Shown here: positions 18,870 through 28,167 of the stretch, in pieces
Layout of the letters: the number at the start of each line of letters is the position of its first letter
How positions within the stretch are numbered: the first letter of the stretch is position 1
DNA from: PALSA-607 sp963737705
Lineage (GTDB): Bacteria; Actinomycetota; Actinomycetes; Acidothermales; Acidothermaceae
DNA length: 64,000 nt
NCBI GenBank assembly: GCA_963737705.1
Contig: CAVTTP010000006.1
Span: 558,001 to 622,000 of the forward strand
Reading direction: 5' to 3'
The notes under the pieces: generated by a model
Seen by the model: the letters and a program-made list of their open reading frames with translations, nothing else
What the model was told of the DNA's origin: nothing
Database searches by the model: none
Position numbers and translations under genes: made by a program

Positions 18870-20018
18870 CTACAGCGCAGCTGCGTAGACGGCCGCTACG
18901 AGTACGGACCACCCTGCAATGCCCGTCACCGCGAGGCCGGCCACTCGGTCCTTGCGCGCGAGTAGTAGCAACTGCCCGACCACGATCGCTTCGTTGGCCG
19001 CTCGCACGAACTCGACGTCTTGGTTCCACGCCACACTTAGCCCGAGCAGCGCGGCGAACACCCAACCAAGCCGAAGCTCCGGGGGCGCTGCAGATCGCAG
19101 CAACCCGGTCGCTACCACGATCAACAGCCCGACTAGCAAGAAGCGCTCGAGCAGCCAGATGCCATCGAGGATTCCCTGATGCGACAACCCGATGTCGCTG
19201 GCATCGAAGAAGAACGATCGCACCGGTTTCAGAAAGCCGAATCCGACTTGCCCATTTCCCGACAACGTCGGGAGCTTGTTGCCGCCCCACACTTCTTTCA
19301 CGTGCAGCTGCCAACCGATCTCGACTGCCGCTGGCACACACAGCGCAAGGATCTGCGTCGCACTCGTGCGCCGGACGCCGCGACCACCGCCGCGCAGGAA
19401 TTGCACGAGACACCACACGCCCATGCCAAGCAACACCACGAGCACCGTTTCCCGGCAGAGAACGGCGGCGGTGAAGGCAAGGGACGCCACCCATCGCCGT
19501 CCCCTCGTCCACGACAGCAACCCGACAATCAACGCTGCAGTTGCGAGCGGCTCTGTGAGATCGCGCGCCAGGGCCATGACCAACGCCGGCGATGCTGCGA
19601 CTGCGACGCCCCACCAGGTCGAACGTCCGTACTGACGCGCCCATGTCGCCCCGGCCCAGCCAACGACGACGACTGCAAAAGCATTCACAAGCACAAGGGC
19701 GAGGGACGTCGGGGCGCGGAACGCTTCGTGGATCGCCCATGCGGTCGCGGGCAAGCCGACTCGCTGCTGGCGGTACGGCGGGTTGTCCAGCGTGATGTGG
19801 AAGGCCGTCACCTGGTGGGTCAGCGGGTTCAGTGCGAGCCGGTAATAGAACTGTCCGTCGTACCCGTTGGTGCCGGTGTGTACCGGCAGATCGGCGCTGG
19901 CACCCGGGTGCACGAAGACATTGCTCGCCAGCGCGAATGATCCGAGATGGCCGCCGTGGCTGATGTCGCGCGCCGCGACGAAGAGGGCTGCCAGCGCACC
20001 GACAACCGCGGCAACCAC
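18870..20018 (-). CDS. Polytopic membrane protein resembling cell-surface glycopolymer proteins
   Basis: 382 aa, about nine helices. The N-terminal periplasmic loop contains TGTNGYDGQFYYRLALNP, a motif shared by the AZOBR_p60025-type membrane proteins annotated as cell-surface glycopolymer formation enzymes (GT-C-like). The acidic YDGQ is the likely functional site. Helices such as LALVLVNAFAVVVVGWAGA and LVVLLGMGVWCLVQFL follow. No other surface-polymer gene is adjacent. GTG start. It is divergent from the potassium operon, so its upstream region shares the operator at 20107-20156. Confidence 0.65.
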   Translation of the reverse strand: MVAAVVGALAALFVAARDISHGGHLGSFALASNVFVHPGASADLPVHTGTNGYDGQFYYRLALNPLTHQVTAFHITLDNPPYRQQRVGLPATAWAIHEAFRAPTSLALVLVNAFAVVVVGWAGATWARQYGRSTWWGVAVAASPALVMALARDLTEPLATAALIVGLLSWTRGRRWVASLAFTAAVLCRETVLVVLLGMGVWCLVQFLRGGGRGVRRTSATQILALCVPAAVEIGWQLHVKEVWGGNKLPTLSGNGQVGFGFLKPVRSFFFDASDIGLSHQGILDGIWLLERFLLVGLLIVVATGLLRSAAPPELRLGWVFAALLGLSVAWNQDVEFVRAANEAIVVGQLLLLARKDRVAGLAVTGIAGWSVLVAAVYAAAL

Positions 20019-20106
20019 GCCAGGGGACGGGTCCGCGTTGGGGCGACGGTCGAGGGCTCTGATGGTTCGGACGCTACCGGTCGGCGGCCGCGGTTGGACC
20101 CAGATG

Positions 20107-20156
20107 CGTCAGGAACGCGTCAGGGTTTTGTGCGCCGGCGTCAGGGTTCCATCAAG
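20107..20156 (+). promoter_or_regulatory. Four C(G/A)TCA(A/G)G direct repeats, putative KdpE-type operator of the kdp operon
   Basis: GTCAGG at 20108, 20119 and 20140 and ATCAAG at 20151, each preceded by C. Spacing is 11, 21 and 11 bp, the phasing of two tandem dimers of an OmpR/PhoB-type winged-helix regulator. It lies about 77 nt upstream of the first gene. The identical layout occurs at 61478-61527 in front of the second potassium system. The site is read directly; its use by KdpE is inferred. Confidence 0.6.
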
Positions 20157-20232
20157 AAGCGCGCTGCCCGCTGGGAGCAGAGCTTCACTGAATCTGTTGC
20201 CGTGTTCGGCATCGATTCGAAAGGAGCTCGCG

Positions 20233-20694
20233 GTGCTGCCTTTGACCCACAGCCGCTCTCGCGTCTTTGCGATCCACCGCCGGCCAGTCAGTGCGGCGGA
20301 TCCGCGCCTGCCCGACGCGTTCGTCGGCGTCGTGGCCTTCGGGGTGACCCTCGGCGTAGCTGTGGCGATCGCCGCCGCCGGCAAGGACGTGCCCGGCAGG
20401 GATGTGCACTGGGGTCCCCAGCTCGCGGTCATGGCGATCGCCGTCGGCTTGGTCTGCTGGTGGTGCCGTCCGTCGACGAGCCCGCTCGTCGCGCTGTGCG
20501 GATGGTTGATGCTCAACGGTCTCGACGTTCATACCGACGGCCAGCTCGGCTGGGCCGGTCGCGAGGACGTCGTTCGGATCGGCGTTCTCGTCGCTATCGG
20601 ATTTGCCATGGCGCTCGCTCGGCATCTCGATATCGAACGACACCAACTTGCCAGGCGCTCAACTTCTGCACTTCAGGGAGATCTCCATGCGTGA
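20233..20694 (+). CDS. Membrane protein at the head of the kdp operon, unknown function
   Basis: 153 aa from GTG 20233 (AAAGGAG at 20220-20226 sets the start). Four hydrophobic segments: LPDAFVGVVAFGVTLGVAVA, LAVMAIAVGLVCWWC, PLVALCGWLMLNGL and VVRIGVLVAIGFAMALA. A short loop with DVHTDGQLGWAGREDVVR separates the last two. It has DUF4118-like spacing of helices but I do not recognise the family. It overlaps the next reading frame by 8 nt, so it belongs to the operon. A role in Kdp assembly or sensing is only a contextual guess. Confidence 0.75.
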   Translation: MLPLTHSRSRVFAIHRRPVSAADPRLPDAFVGVVAFGVTLGVAVAIAAAGKDVPGRDVHWGPQLAVMAIAVGLVCWWCRPSTSPLVALCGWLMLNGLDVHTDGQLGWAGREDVVRIGVLVAIGFAMALARHLDIERHQLARRSTSALQGDLHA

Positions 20695-20770
20695 CCTGTT
20701 TTTCATTCTGCTGACGCTCGCGGTCTTCGCAATCTTTGCGCTCATCGCGCGGGGGGCCGAGAAACTGTGA
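20687..20770 (+). CDS. 27-aa membrane micropeptide upstream of kdpF
   Basis: MRDLFFILLTLAVFAIFALI followed by ARGAEKL: a single hydrophobic helix with a short basic/acidic tail. ATG 20687 has AGGGAG at 20675-20680. It starts inside the preceding gene (8-nt overlap) and ends in a GTGA overlap with kdpF, so all three are translationally coupled. It is too short for gene finders and is distinct from KdpF, which follows. A subunit or regulator of Kdp is plausible by position only. Confidence 0.7.
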   Translation: MRDLFFILLTLAVFAIFALIARGAEKL

Positions 20771-20856
20771 GCGCCGAAAATCTCATTGGGCTGATCCTCG
20801 CCATCGGCGTCACGATCTACCTGGTCATCGCCTTGTTGATGCCGGAGCGCTTCTAA
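20767..20856 (+). CDS. kdpF: K+-transporting ATPase small subunit KdpF
   Basis: 29 aa, MSAENLIGLILAIGVTIYLV ending ALLMPERF, the standard single-helix KdpF with the conserved PE-RF end. In E. coli KdpF stabilises the KdpABC complex. GTG start overlapping the micropeptide stop; the TAA at 20854 is followed directly by the kdpA ATG. Confidence 0.93.
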   Translation: MSAENLIGLILAIGVTIYLVIALLMPERF

Positions 20857-22518
20857 ATGAATGGGACCCTCGCAGGGATTCTCTTCCTCGTCTCACTCGT
20901 CATCGCGATCGCGCTGTCTTACCGCCCGCTCGGCGACTACATGGCGCGCGTCTTCATGGGCAAGACCCACTGGCGTGCCGAGCGCGTTATCTACCGAGCG
21001 ATCGGGGTGAACCCGGACGCGGACCAGAAGTGGTCGACCTACCTGCGCAGCTTGCTGGCCTTTTCACTGCTGTCAGTGCTCGGCTTGTACGTGATGCTGC
21101 GTGCGCAACACCACCTGCCCTTTAGCCTCGGCTACAAGGGCATGGAGCAAGGTCAGTCGTTCAACACTGCTGCGAGCTTCACCACAAACACCAACTGGCA
21201 GTCATACTCCGGCGAATCGACACTGGGCTACACGGCGCAGATGGCTGGACTCGCCGTACAGAACTTCGCCTCCGCTGCGGTTGGTATCTGCGTCGCCATC
21301 GCACTCGTGCGGGGCTTCGCGCGGTCGCGTACCGATCAGCTGGGCAACTTCTGGGTCGACCTGATCCGCACGGTCACGCGCATCCTGTTGCCGATGTCGA
21401 TCGTGTTTGCCGTCATCCTCATTGCCGGTGGGGCGATCGACAACTTCCACGCGACCCACGTCGTGAACACCATCGCGGGCAATCACCAGTCGATCACCGG
21501 CGGCCCGATCGCTTCTCAAGAGGCCATCAAGCAGATCGGTACAAACGGCGGCGGCCCTTACAACGCGAACTCCGCGCACCCGTTCGAGAACCCGACCAAC
21601 TGGACCAACTGGTTCCAGATCTACTTCTTGTTGGTCATCGCGTTCTCACTGCCGCGCACGTTTGGTCGCATGATCGGCGACAAGCGTCAGGGATTGGCGA
21701 TCGTCGCCGTCATGGCCGTGCTCTCGATCCTGAGCGTGGTTGGCCTCAACGTCGCACAAGGCATCCACCACGGCAGCGTGCCGACAGCGGTGGGAGCCGC
21801 AACGGAAGGAACCGAGACGCGGTTTGGCGTGCTCGACTCTGCGACGTTCGCGTCGGCCACGACGTTGACGTCAACGGGCGCGGTCGACTCGTGGCACGAT
21901 TCGTATACCAGCTTCGGGGGCGCGATCACGCTCGTCGATATGCAACTGGGTGAGGTCGCTCCCGGTGGCACTGGCAGCGGCCTGTACGGCATCCTCGTAC
22001 TTGCGGTCATCACCGTATTCGTCGGCGGCTTGATGGTCGGGCGAACACCGGAGTATCTGGGCAAGAAGATTGCAGCCCGCGAGATGAAGTTCTCCTCTCT
22101 GTACTTCTTAACGACGCCCGCGTTCGTGCTTATCGGCACTGCCGTGGCCATGGCGTTACCCGGCGAACGTGCGGCTATGGAGAACACTGGCGCGCACGGG
22201 CTTTCAGAGGTGCTGTACGCATTCACCTCGACCGCCAACAACAACGGCTCTGCGTTTGCCGGCATCGGTGTGAATACGAACTGGTACAACACCGTGCTCG
22301 GCATCGTGATGCTCGGTGCGCGCTTCATCCCGATGATCTTCGTCCTTGGGTTGGCGGCGTCACTGGCCAGACAACAACCTGTTCCGGTGTCGGAGGGCAC
22401 GCTGCCAACACACCGACCCCTGTTTATCGGCATGGTCGTCGGCGTGGTGCTGATCGTCGTCGCTCTTACTTACCTGCCAGCACTCGCGCTCGGCCCGTTC
22501 GCGGAAGGTCTGCACTGA
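20857..22518 (+). CDS. kdpA: K+-transporting ATPase subunit A (KdpA, ion channel-like)
   Basis: 553-aa potassium-binding and translocating subunit of the high-affinity Kdp pump. Ten hydrophobic helices and the selectivity-filter repeats of the SKT superfamily are visible: TAASFTTNTNWQ, TNNGVTG-like loops, the fourth filter FTSTANNNGSAFAG, and GENPTNW-like EN loops. Length is normal. It starts immediately after kdpF and overlaps kdpB by 1 nt (TGATG), ensuring equal synthesis. Expressed under low K+ in known systems. Confidence 0.97.
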   Translation: MNGTLAGILFLVSLVIAIALSYRPLGDYMARVFMGKTHWRAERVIYRAIGVNPDADQKWSTYLRSLLAFSLLSVLGLYVMLRAQHHLPFSLGYKGMEQGQSFNTAASFTTNTNWQSYSGESTLGYTAQMAGLAVQNFASAAVGICVAIALVRGFARSRTDQLGNFWVDLIRTVTRILLPMSIVFAVILIAGGAIDNFHATHVVNTIAGNHQSITGGPIASQEAIKQIGTNGGGPYNANSAHPFENPTNWTNWFQIYFLLVIAFSLPRTFGRMIGDKRQGLAIVAVMAVLSILSVVGLNVAQGIHHGSVPTAVGAATEGTETRFGVLDSATFASATTLTSTGAVDSWHDSYTSFGGAITLVDMQLGEVAPGGTGSGLYGILVLAVITVFVGGLMVGRTPEYLGKKIAAREMKFSSLYFLTTPAFVLIGTAVAMALPGERAAMENTGAHGLSEVLYAFTSTANNNGSAFAGIGVNTNWYNTVLGIVMLGARFIPMIFVLGLAASLARQQPVPVSEGTLPTHRPLFIGMVVGVVLIVVALTYLPALALGPFAEGLH

Positions 22519-24674
22519 TGATGTCGACTGCGCTCACCCCACCTATCCCGGCGTCATTGACGAATCGGGTGCAGGGCGGCCTACTCGACCCACACCAACT
22601 GTGGCGTTCGGCGCCTGACGCATTCCGCAAGCTCAACCCGGCCACGCTCTGCAAGAACCCGGTCATGTTCATTGTCGAAATCGGCTCGGTGTTCACCACC
22701 TGGTTGGCGATCCGTGACCACACCGCGTTTGCCATCATCACCACCATCTGGCTGTGGCTCACCGTGTTGTTTGCCAACCTCGCCGAGGCAGTGGCCGAAG
22801 GCCGTGGCAAGGCGCAAGCGGAGACGTTGCGACGTGCCCGAACCACCACGATGGCCCGCCGCATCAGCGACTGGAAGCCCGGCGTGACGATCGACGCGCG
22901 CAGCATCCAAGAGGTCGTTGCAAGCCAGCTTCAGCAAGGCGACTTCGTCGTGGTCGAAGCAGGCGAGACGATTCCGGGCGACGGCGACGTCATCGAAGGC
23001 ATTGCGAGTGTCGATGAGTCGGCCATCACGGGCGAGTCCGCGCCGGTGATCCGCGAGTCGGGCGGAGACCGGTCATCGGTAACCGGTGGCACCAAGGTTC
23101 TCTCCGACCAGATCGTGGTCGTGATCACGCAAAGGCCGGGTGAGAGCTTCATCGACCGGATGATCGCGCTCGTCGAAGGCGCGAGCCGGCAGAAGACGCC
23201 GAACGAGATCGCGCTGAACATCCTGCTTGCGTCGCTCACGATCATCTTCGTGCTCGCAGTGGCGACCCTGCAGCCGCTGGCCATCTTCTCCAAGGCCCAA
23301 CAGCCGGGTGTGCTCAACACGAGCGCACTGACAAACAACGGCGTGACAGGCATCGTGCTCGTTTCATTGCTGGTCTGCCTGATCCCGACGACAATCGGCG
23401 CGCTGCTGTCGGCCATTGGCATTGCGGGCATGGACCGACTCGTCCAGCGCAATGTGCTGGCGATGTCCGGTCGAGCCGTCGAAGCCGCGGGCGACGTGAA
23501 CACGCTGCTGCTCGACAAGACCGGAACGATCACGCTCGGCAACCGGCAGGCGTCGGAGTTCTTGCCGATGCCGGGTGTGACCGACTCCGAGCTCGCCGAC
23601 GCGGCTCAACTGTCGAGCCTGACCGACGAGACGCCCGAGGGTCGCTCTGTCGTCGTCCTGGCTAAAGAGCGATACGGACTACGCGAGCGGCACCCTGGCG
23701 AACTGACACACGCCACCTTCGTCCCATTCACTGCCCAAACCCGCATGAGTGGCGCCGACCTCGCAGAGAACGGCACGACGCGTGAGGTTCGTAAGGGTGC
23801 AGCGAGCTCGGTCGTCGAATGGATTCGCGCAGCGGGCGGTTCGGTCCCGCCCGAGCTTGGACCACTCGTCGACGGCATCTCGGCCGCTGGCGGCACTCCG
23901 CTGGTCGTCGCTGTCCACGACAGCCAGGGGGCTCGCGCACTGGGTGTCATTCACCTGAAGGACGTCGTGAAGCAAGGCATGCGCGAGCGGTTCGACGAAC
24001 TGCGCGCGATGGGCATTCGCACGGTGATGATCACTGGTGACAACCCGCTGACGGCACGGGCGATCGCCGAGGAAGCGGGCGTTGACGACTTCCTCGCCGA
24101 GGCCACACCGGAAGACAAGATGGCCCTGATCAAGAAAGAGCAGGCCGGCGGCAAGCTCGTCGCGATGACAGGCGACGGCACCAACGACGCGCCCGCACTT
24201 GCCCAAGCCGACGTCGGTGTCGCCATGAACACCGGCACGTCGGCGGCCAAAGAGGCCGGCAACATGGTCGACCTCGACTCCAACCCGACCAAGCTCATCG
24301 AGATCGTCGAAATCGGTAAGCAGCTGCTCATTACACGCGGTGCTCTAACGACGTTCTCGATCGCGAACGACATCGCGAAATTCTTCGCGATCATCCCGGC
24401 GATGTTTGCGGCCGTTTACCCGGGCCTCGACAAGCTCAACATCATGCGATTGCATTCACCGCAGTCGGCAATCCTGTCGGCGGTCATCTTCAACGCACTG
24501 ATCATCGTGGCCCTGATCCCGTTGGCGTTGCGCGGCGTGCGCTACCGCCCGAGCAGCGCATCCGCGATGTTGCGTCGCAACCTCTACGTCTACGGGGTCG
24601 GTGGGATCGTGCTGCCGTTCGTCGGGATCAAAGTCATCGACCTCATCATCCAGTTCCTCCCCGGAATCCGGTGA
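22518..24674 (+). CDS. kdpB: K+-transporting ATPase subunit B (KdpB, P-type ATPase)
   Basis: 718-aa catalytic subunit. The phosphorylation motif DKTGTITLGN, actuator TGESAP, nucleotide-domain segments and hinge MTGDGTNDAPALAQAD are all intact. Transmembrane residues typical of KdpB (LIPTTIGALLSAIGIAGMDR) are present. ATP hydrolysis here drives K+ through KdpA. Starts ATG ATG at 22518; it overlaps kdpC by 4 nt. Confidence 0.98.
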   Translation: MMSTALTPPIPASLTNRVQGGLLDPHQLWRSAPDAFRKLNPATLCKNPVMFIVEIGSVFTTWLAIRDHTAFAIITTIWLWLTVLFANLAEAVAEGRGKAQAETLRRARTTTMARRISDWKPGVTIDARSIQEVVASQLQQGDFVVVEAGETIPGDGDVIEGIASVDESAITGESAPVIRESGGDRSSVTGGTKVLSDQIVVVITQRPGESFIDRMIALVEGASRQKTPNEIALNILLASLTIIFVLAVATLQPLAIFSKAQQPGVLNTSALTNNGVTGIVLVSLLVCLIPTTIGALLSAIGIAGMDRLVQRNVLAMSGRAVEAAGDVNTLLLDKTGTITLGNRQASEFLPMPGVTDSELADAAQLSSLTDETPEGRSVVVLAKERYGLRERHPGELTHATFVPFTAQTRMSGADLAENGTTREVRKGAASSVVEWIRAAGGSVPPELGPLVDGISAAGGTPLVVAVHDSQGARALGVIHLKDVVKQGMRERFDELRAMGIRTVMITGDNPLTARAIAEEAGVDDFLAEATPEDKMALIKKEQAGGKLVAMTGDGTNDAPALAQADVGVAMNTGTSAAKEAGNMVDLDSNPTKLIEIVEIGKQLLITRGALTTFSIANDIAKFFAIIPAMFAAVYPGLDKLNIMRLHSPQSAILSAVIFNALIIVALIPLALRGVRYRPSSASAMLRRNLYVYGVGGIVLPFVGIKVIDLIIQFLPGIR

Positions 24675-25573
24675 ACCGCATGTTCAACAACCTTCCAGCG
24701 TCGGTACGCCAGCATATTGCAGCGCTGCGCGCGTTGGTCGTCCTCACGGTGGTCACCGGGCTGGCTTACCCGTTAGTGATTCTCGTCATCGCTCAGCTGC
24801 CCGGATTGAAGAGTCACGCCGACGGCTCACTCGTCAAGGCCAACGGAAGTGTTGTCGGATCGTCGTTGCTCGGCCAGAGCTTCACCGACGCCAAGGGCAA
24901 CCCGATCACGAAGTACTTCCAGACCAGGCCTTCGGACGCTGGTGCCGGTTACGACCCCACCGCCAGCGCGGGCAGCAACCTTGGGCCGGAGAGCATCATC
25001 GACACGCTGCCTGATCCGAGCAACGCAAAGGACACGGGCAAGCAGAGCTTGCTCACCCAGGTCTGCTCGCGCAGCTTGGCGGTCGGCCAACTCGAAGGTG
25101 TCGACGGACAACGGCCTTACTGCACGAGCGACGGCGTCGGCGCGGTGCTCTCGGTCATCCATGAGACCGGCCTGACCGGCCCAATCAAGAGCGTGGTGTC
25201 GGTCAACCAGGAGTGCCCCGCCAAGCCGTTCATCGCCACCTACGACGGCGTCGCGGTGACGTGTGCGACCTTCGGTGTCGACTACCGGATCGGCGTAATC
25301 GTCCCGGTGCACGGCCCGGGCAAGGCCACCGGCAACCCGGTGCCAGCCGACGCGGTGACGGCGAGCGCGAGTGGCCTCGACCCCGATGTATCAGTGGCCT
25401 ATGCGAATCTGCAGGCGCCGCGCGTGGCGAAGGCGCGCGGCATCAGCGTCGGCCAAGTGCACAAGCTGATCAGCAAATACACCGTCGGCAGAACGTGGGG
25501 CTTCATGGGCAGCCCGGGCGTCGACGTACTGCAACTCAATCTTGCGCTGGACAAGGTCTCCGGTACGACGTAG
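24671..25573 (+). CDS. kdpC: K+-transporting ATPase subunit C (KdpC)
   Basis: 300 aa, with one N-terminal helix (ALRALVVLTVVTGLAYPLVILVI) and a periplasmic domain carrying the family signatures GSSLLGQSFTDAKGNP, KYFQTRPS, and near the end VSVAYANLQAPRVAKARG. It stabilises KdpAB. It is longer than the E. coli protein (190 aa) because of an insertion of about 100 residues (roughly 105-205: Cys-rich segment with CSRSLAVGQ, VNQECPAKPFIATYDGVAV), as often seen in actinomycetes. GTG start in a GTGA overlap with kdpB. Confidence 0.93.
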   Translation: MNRMFNNLPASVRQHIAALRALVVLTVVTGLAYPLVILVIAQLPGLKSHADGSLVKANGSVVGSSLLGQSFTDAKGNPITKYFQTRPSDAGAGYDPTASAGSNLGPESIIDTLPDPSNAKDTGKQSLLTQVCSRSLAVGQLEGVDGQRPYCTSDGVGAVLSVIHETGLTGPIKSVVSVNQECPAKPFIATYDGVAVTCATFGVDYRIGVIVPVHGPGKATGNPVPADAVTASASGLDPDVSVAYANLQAPRVAKARGISVGQVHKLISKYTVGRTWGFMGSPGVDVLQLNLALDKVSGTT

Positions 25574-25605
25574 CAGATTTAGCATTTCGGTTGGAGGTGG
25601 CTTCG

Positions 25606-28167
25606 ATGTCAGGTGCGCGAGGAACGTTGCGCATCTACCTCGGCGCGGCCCCCGGCGTTGGCAAGACCTATGCAATGCTCGGCGAGGGCCATCGCCGGGC
25701 AGAGCGTGGCACCGACGTTGTCGTCGGTCTCGTCGAGACTCACGGTCGACAGCACACCGCAGAGGCGATCGGGAACCTCGAGATCATTCCGCGGCAGACC
25801 ATCAGCTATCGCGGCAGCGACTTCGCCGAGATGGACGTCGACGCGATCCTTGCTCGGCATCCCAAGGTCGTCCTTGTCGACGAACTGGCACACACCAACG
25901 TGCCGGGTTCGCGAAACGAAAAGCGATGGCAGGACGTCGAGGAGTTGCTCGCCGCTGGAATCACCGTGTTGTCGACAGTGAACATCCAGCATCTGGAGTC
26001 ACTCAACGACGTCGTCGAAAAGATCACCGGCGTGCCGCAACGCGAGACCATTCCCGACTCGGTTGTCCGATCGGCCGACCAGGTTGATGTGGTTGACCTC
26101 TCGCCTGAGGCGCTGCGTCGGCGCATGGCGCACGGCAACATCTATGGCCCAGACAAAGTCGACGCTGCACTCGGGCACTACTTCCGGATTGGCAACCTCA
26201 CTGCGCTGCGCGAACTCGCACTGTTGTGGGTGGCCGACAAAGTCGACGACGCGCTGCAGCACTACCGGCACGAACACCAGATTGCCGAGACCTGGGAAAC
26301 ACGAGAGCGCGTGCTCGTGGCGATTACCGGCGGCCCTGAGGGCGAAACGCTGATCCGCCGCGCGGCCCGAATCGCCGCACGCAGTGGTGCTGATCTGCTT
26401 GCGTTGCACGTTGCGCCGTCAGACGGGCTCACCGGCGCCAACCCGGCGATGCTTGCCGCGCAACGGTTGCTCGTCGAGTCGCTCGGCGGCACGTATCACC
26501 AAGTCGTCGGCGACGACATCTCTGCAACGCTGATCGCGTTCGCGCATGCGGAGAACGTCACGCAACTCGTGCTTGGTGCGTCACGTCGATCGCGGCTCGG
26601 CGCGTTGCTCAACGGCGGCGTGGGGATTGGCTCGACGACGACGCGGATGTCGGGAGACCTTGACGTCCATACCGTGATGCACGATCAGGCCGGACGCCGG
26701 CACGTCGGTCCGTCGTTGCCTCGCGGTCTCACCACCCGACGTCGAATCGCTGGTGCAGTGCTCGGCGCTGTGCTTCTTCCGCTGCTGACGCTGGTACTTG
26801 TCAACACGCGGAGCAACTTCAACCTATCGAGCGACCTACTGACGTACCTCGTGGCCGTTGTCGCGGTTGCACTCGTCGGCGGCCTTTACTCCGCGCTCGC
26901 CACGGCCGTCGTGGCCAGCTTGCTGATCAACTATTACTTCACGCCACCGCTGTACAGGTTCACGATCGCTGAGCACAACAACATCGTTGCGATCGCGGCG
27001 TTCGTCATCGTGGCTGCGACCGTCAGCTTGGTCGTAGAGTTCGCTGCTCGGCGCACAACGCAGGCCGCGAGCGCTGCTGCCGAGTCGGAGACGCTGGCCA
27101 CGTTGGCGGGCAGCGTCTTGCGGGGCCAGACGGGTGTGTCGGCGTTGCTCGAGCAAGTGCGAGAGACGTTCCAGCTCAGTTCGGTCGCCTTGCTCGAACG
27201 CGACGCCCCGAGTGACGCTGGCGAGCCGCCATGGAGAGTCGTCGACTCGGTCGGAGCGCAGCCGTGTGCAACGCCCGCCGAGGCCGACACCGAGGTGTCG
27301 GTTGGTGAACGGTTCGCGCTGACGGTGCGTGGTCGTGCCCTTGCGGCGTCCGACCTTCGCGTTCTTGGCGCTTTCGCAGCGCAGACCGTCACCGCGCTCG
27401 AGCAGCAACGACTGACAGCGATCGCCGAAGCCGCCAGGCCGCTCGAAGAGGCCGACCGGATGCGCACCGCCCTGCTCAACGCCGTCAGTCATGACCTCCG
27501 CACACCGCTCGCGTCGGCCAAGGCGGCGGTCACCGGGTTGCGCAGTGCCGACGTGGCGTGGACCGACAGCGAACGTGCCGAGTTGCTGGCGACTGCTGAT
27601 GAGTCCCTCGACCGGCTGCACCGGCTCGTCGACAACCTGCTCGATATGAGCCGCATACAGGCCGGCGCGGTCTCGATCAGGCGGCAGTCAGTGGCCTTAC
27701 ACGAGACAGTGCCGATTGCCCTCGACAGCCTCGGGCCGTCGGCGCGTGACGTCGAGCTCGACATCCCCGACACCCTGCCTGAAGTCGAGACGGACCCGGC
27801 CCTGCTCGAACGGGTGATCGCCAACCTGACGGCGAATGCCCTGCGTTACTCACCGCCCGGCATACCGCCGCGGGTCTCGGCGAGCACGCACGCGGATTTT
27901 GTCGAGCTGCGCATTTCCGACCGAGGTCCCGGCATCTCCGAACTCCAACGCGAGCGGATGTTCACCCCGTTCCAAAGGCTGGGAGACACTGACAACACAA
28001 CCGGCGTCGGTCTCGGGCTCGCGCTGTCGTTGGGGCTGATGCAGGCATTGGGCCACACCCTGACGCCAGAGGAAACTCCTGGCGGCGGTCTCACGATGGT
28101 GCTGGCTATGAAGGTGAGCTCGTCGGTCCCAAGTGAGGCCGCACCACTGACGCCATCAACGCCATGA
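25606..28167 (+). CDS. kdpD: Sensor histidine kinase KdpD
   Basis: 853-aa potassium/turgor sensor. Domains: KdpD N-terminal ATP-binding domain with GAAPGVGKT at 13-21 and VDELAHTNVPGSRN; a universal-stress-protein domain (about 245-370); four short helices of DUF4118 (about 390-490); a GAF-like region; then HisKA with His629 in AVSHDLRTPLAS and HATPase with NLTANALRYSPP and TGVGLGLALS. The ATG at 25606 follows GGAGG 25593-25597 (32 nt after kdpC). KdpD usually controls phosphorylation of KdpE and can bind c-di-AMP through its USP domain. It overlaps kdpE by 4 nt. Confidence 0.95.
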   Translation: MSGARGTLRIYLGAAPGVGKTYAMLGEGHRRAERGTDVVVGLVETHGRQHTAEAIGNLEIIPRQTISYRGSDFAEMDVDAILARHPKVVLVDELAHTNVPGSRNEKRWQDVEELLAAGITVLSTVNIQHLESLNDVVEKITGVPQRETIPDSVVRSADQVDVVDLSPEALRRRMAHGNIYGPDKVDAALGHYFRIGNLTALRELALLWVADKVDDALQHYRHEHQIAETWETRERVLVAITGGPEGETLIRRAARIAARSGADLLALHVAPSDGLTGANPAMLAAQRLLVESLGGTYHQVVGDDISATLIAFAHAENVTQLVLGASRRSRLGALLNGGVGIGSTTTRMSGDLDVHTVMHDQAGRRHVGPSLPRGLTTRRRIAGAVLGAVLLPLLTLVLVNTRSNFNLSSDLLTYLVAVVAVALVGGLYSALATAVVASLLINYYFTPPLYRFTIAEHNNIVAIAAFVIVAATVSLVVEFAARRTTQAASAAAESETLATLAGSVLRGQTGVSALLEQVRETFQLSSVALLERDAPSDAGEPPWRVVDSVGAQPCATPAEADTEVSVGERFALTVRGRALAASDLRVLGAFAAQTVTALEQQRLTAIAEAARPLEEADRMRTALLNAVSHDLRTPLASAKAAVTGLRSADVAWTDSERAELLATADESLDRLHRLVDNLLDMSRIQAGAVSIRRQSVALHETVPIALDSLGPSARDVELDIPDTLPEVETDPALLERVIANLTANALRYSPPGIPPRVSASTHADFVELRISDRGPGISELQRERMFTPFQRLGDTDNTTGVGLGLALSLGLMQALGHTLTPEETPGGGLTMVLAMKVSSSVPSEAAPLTPSTP

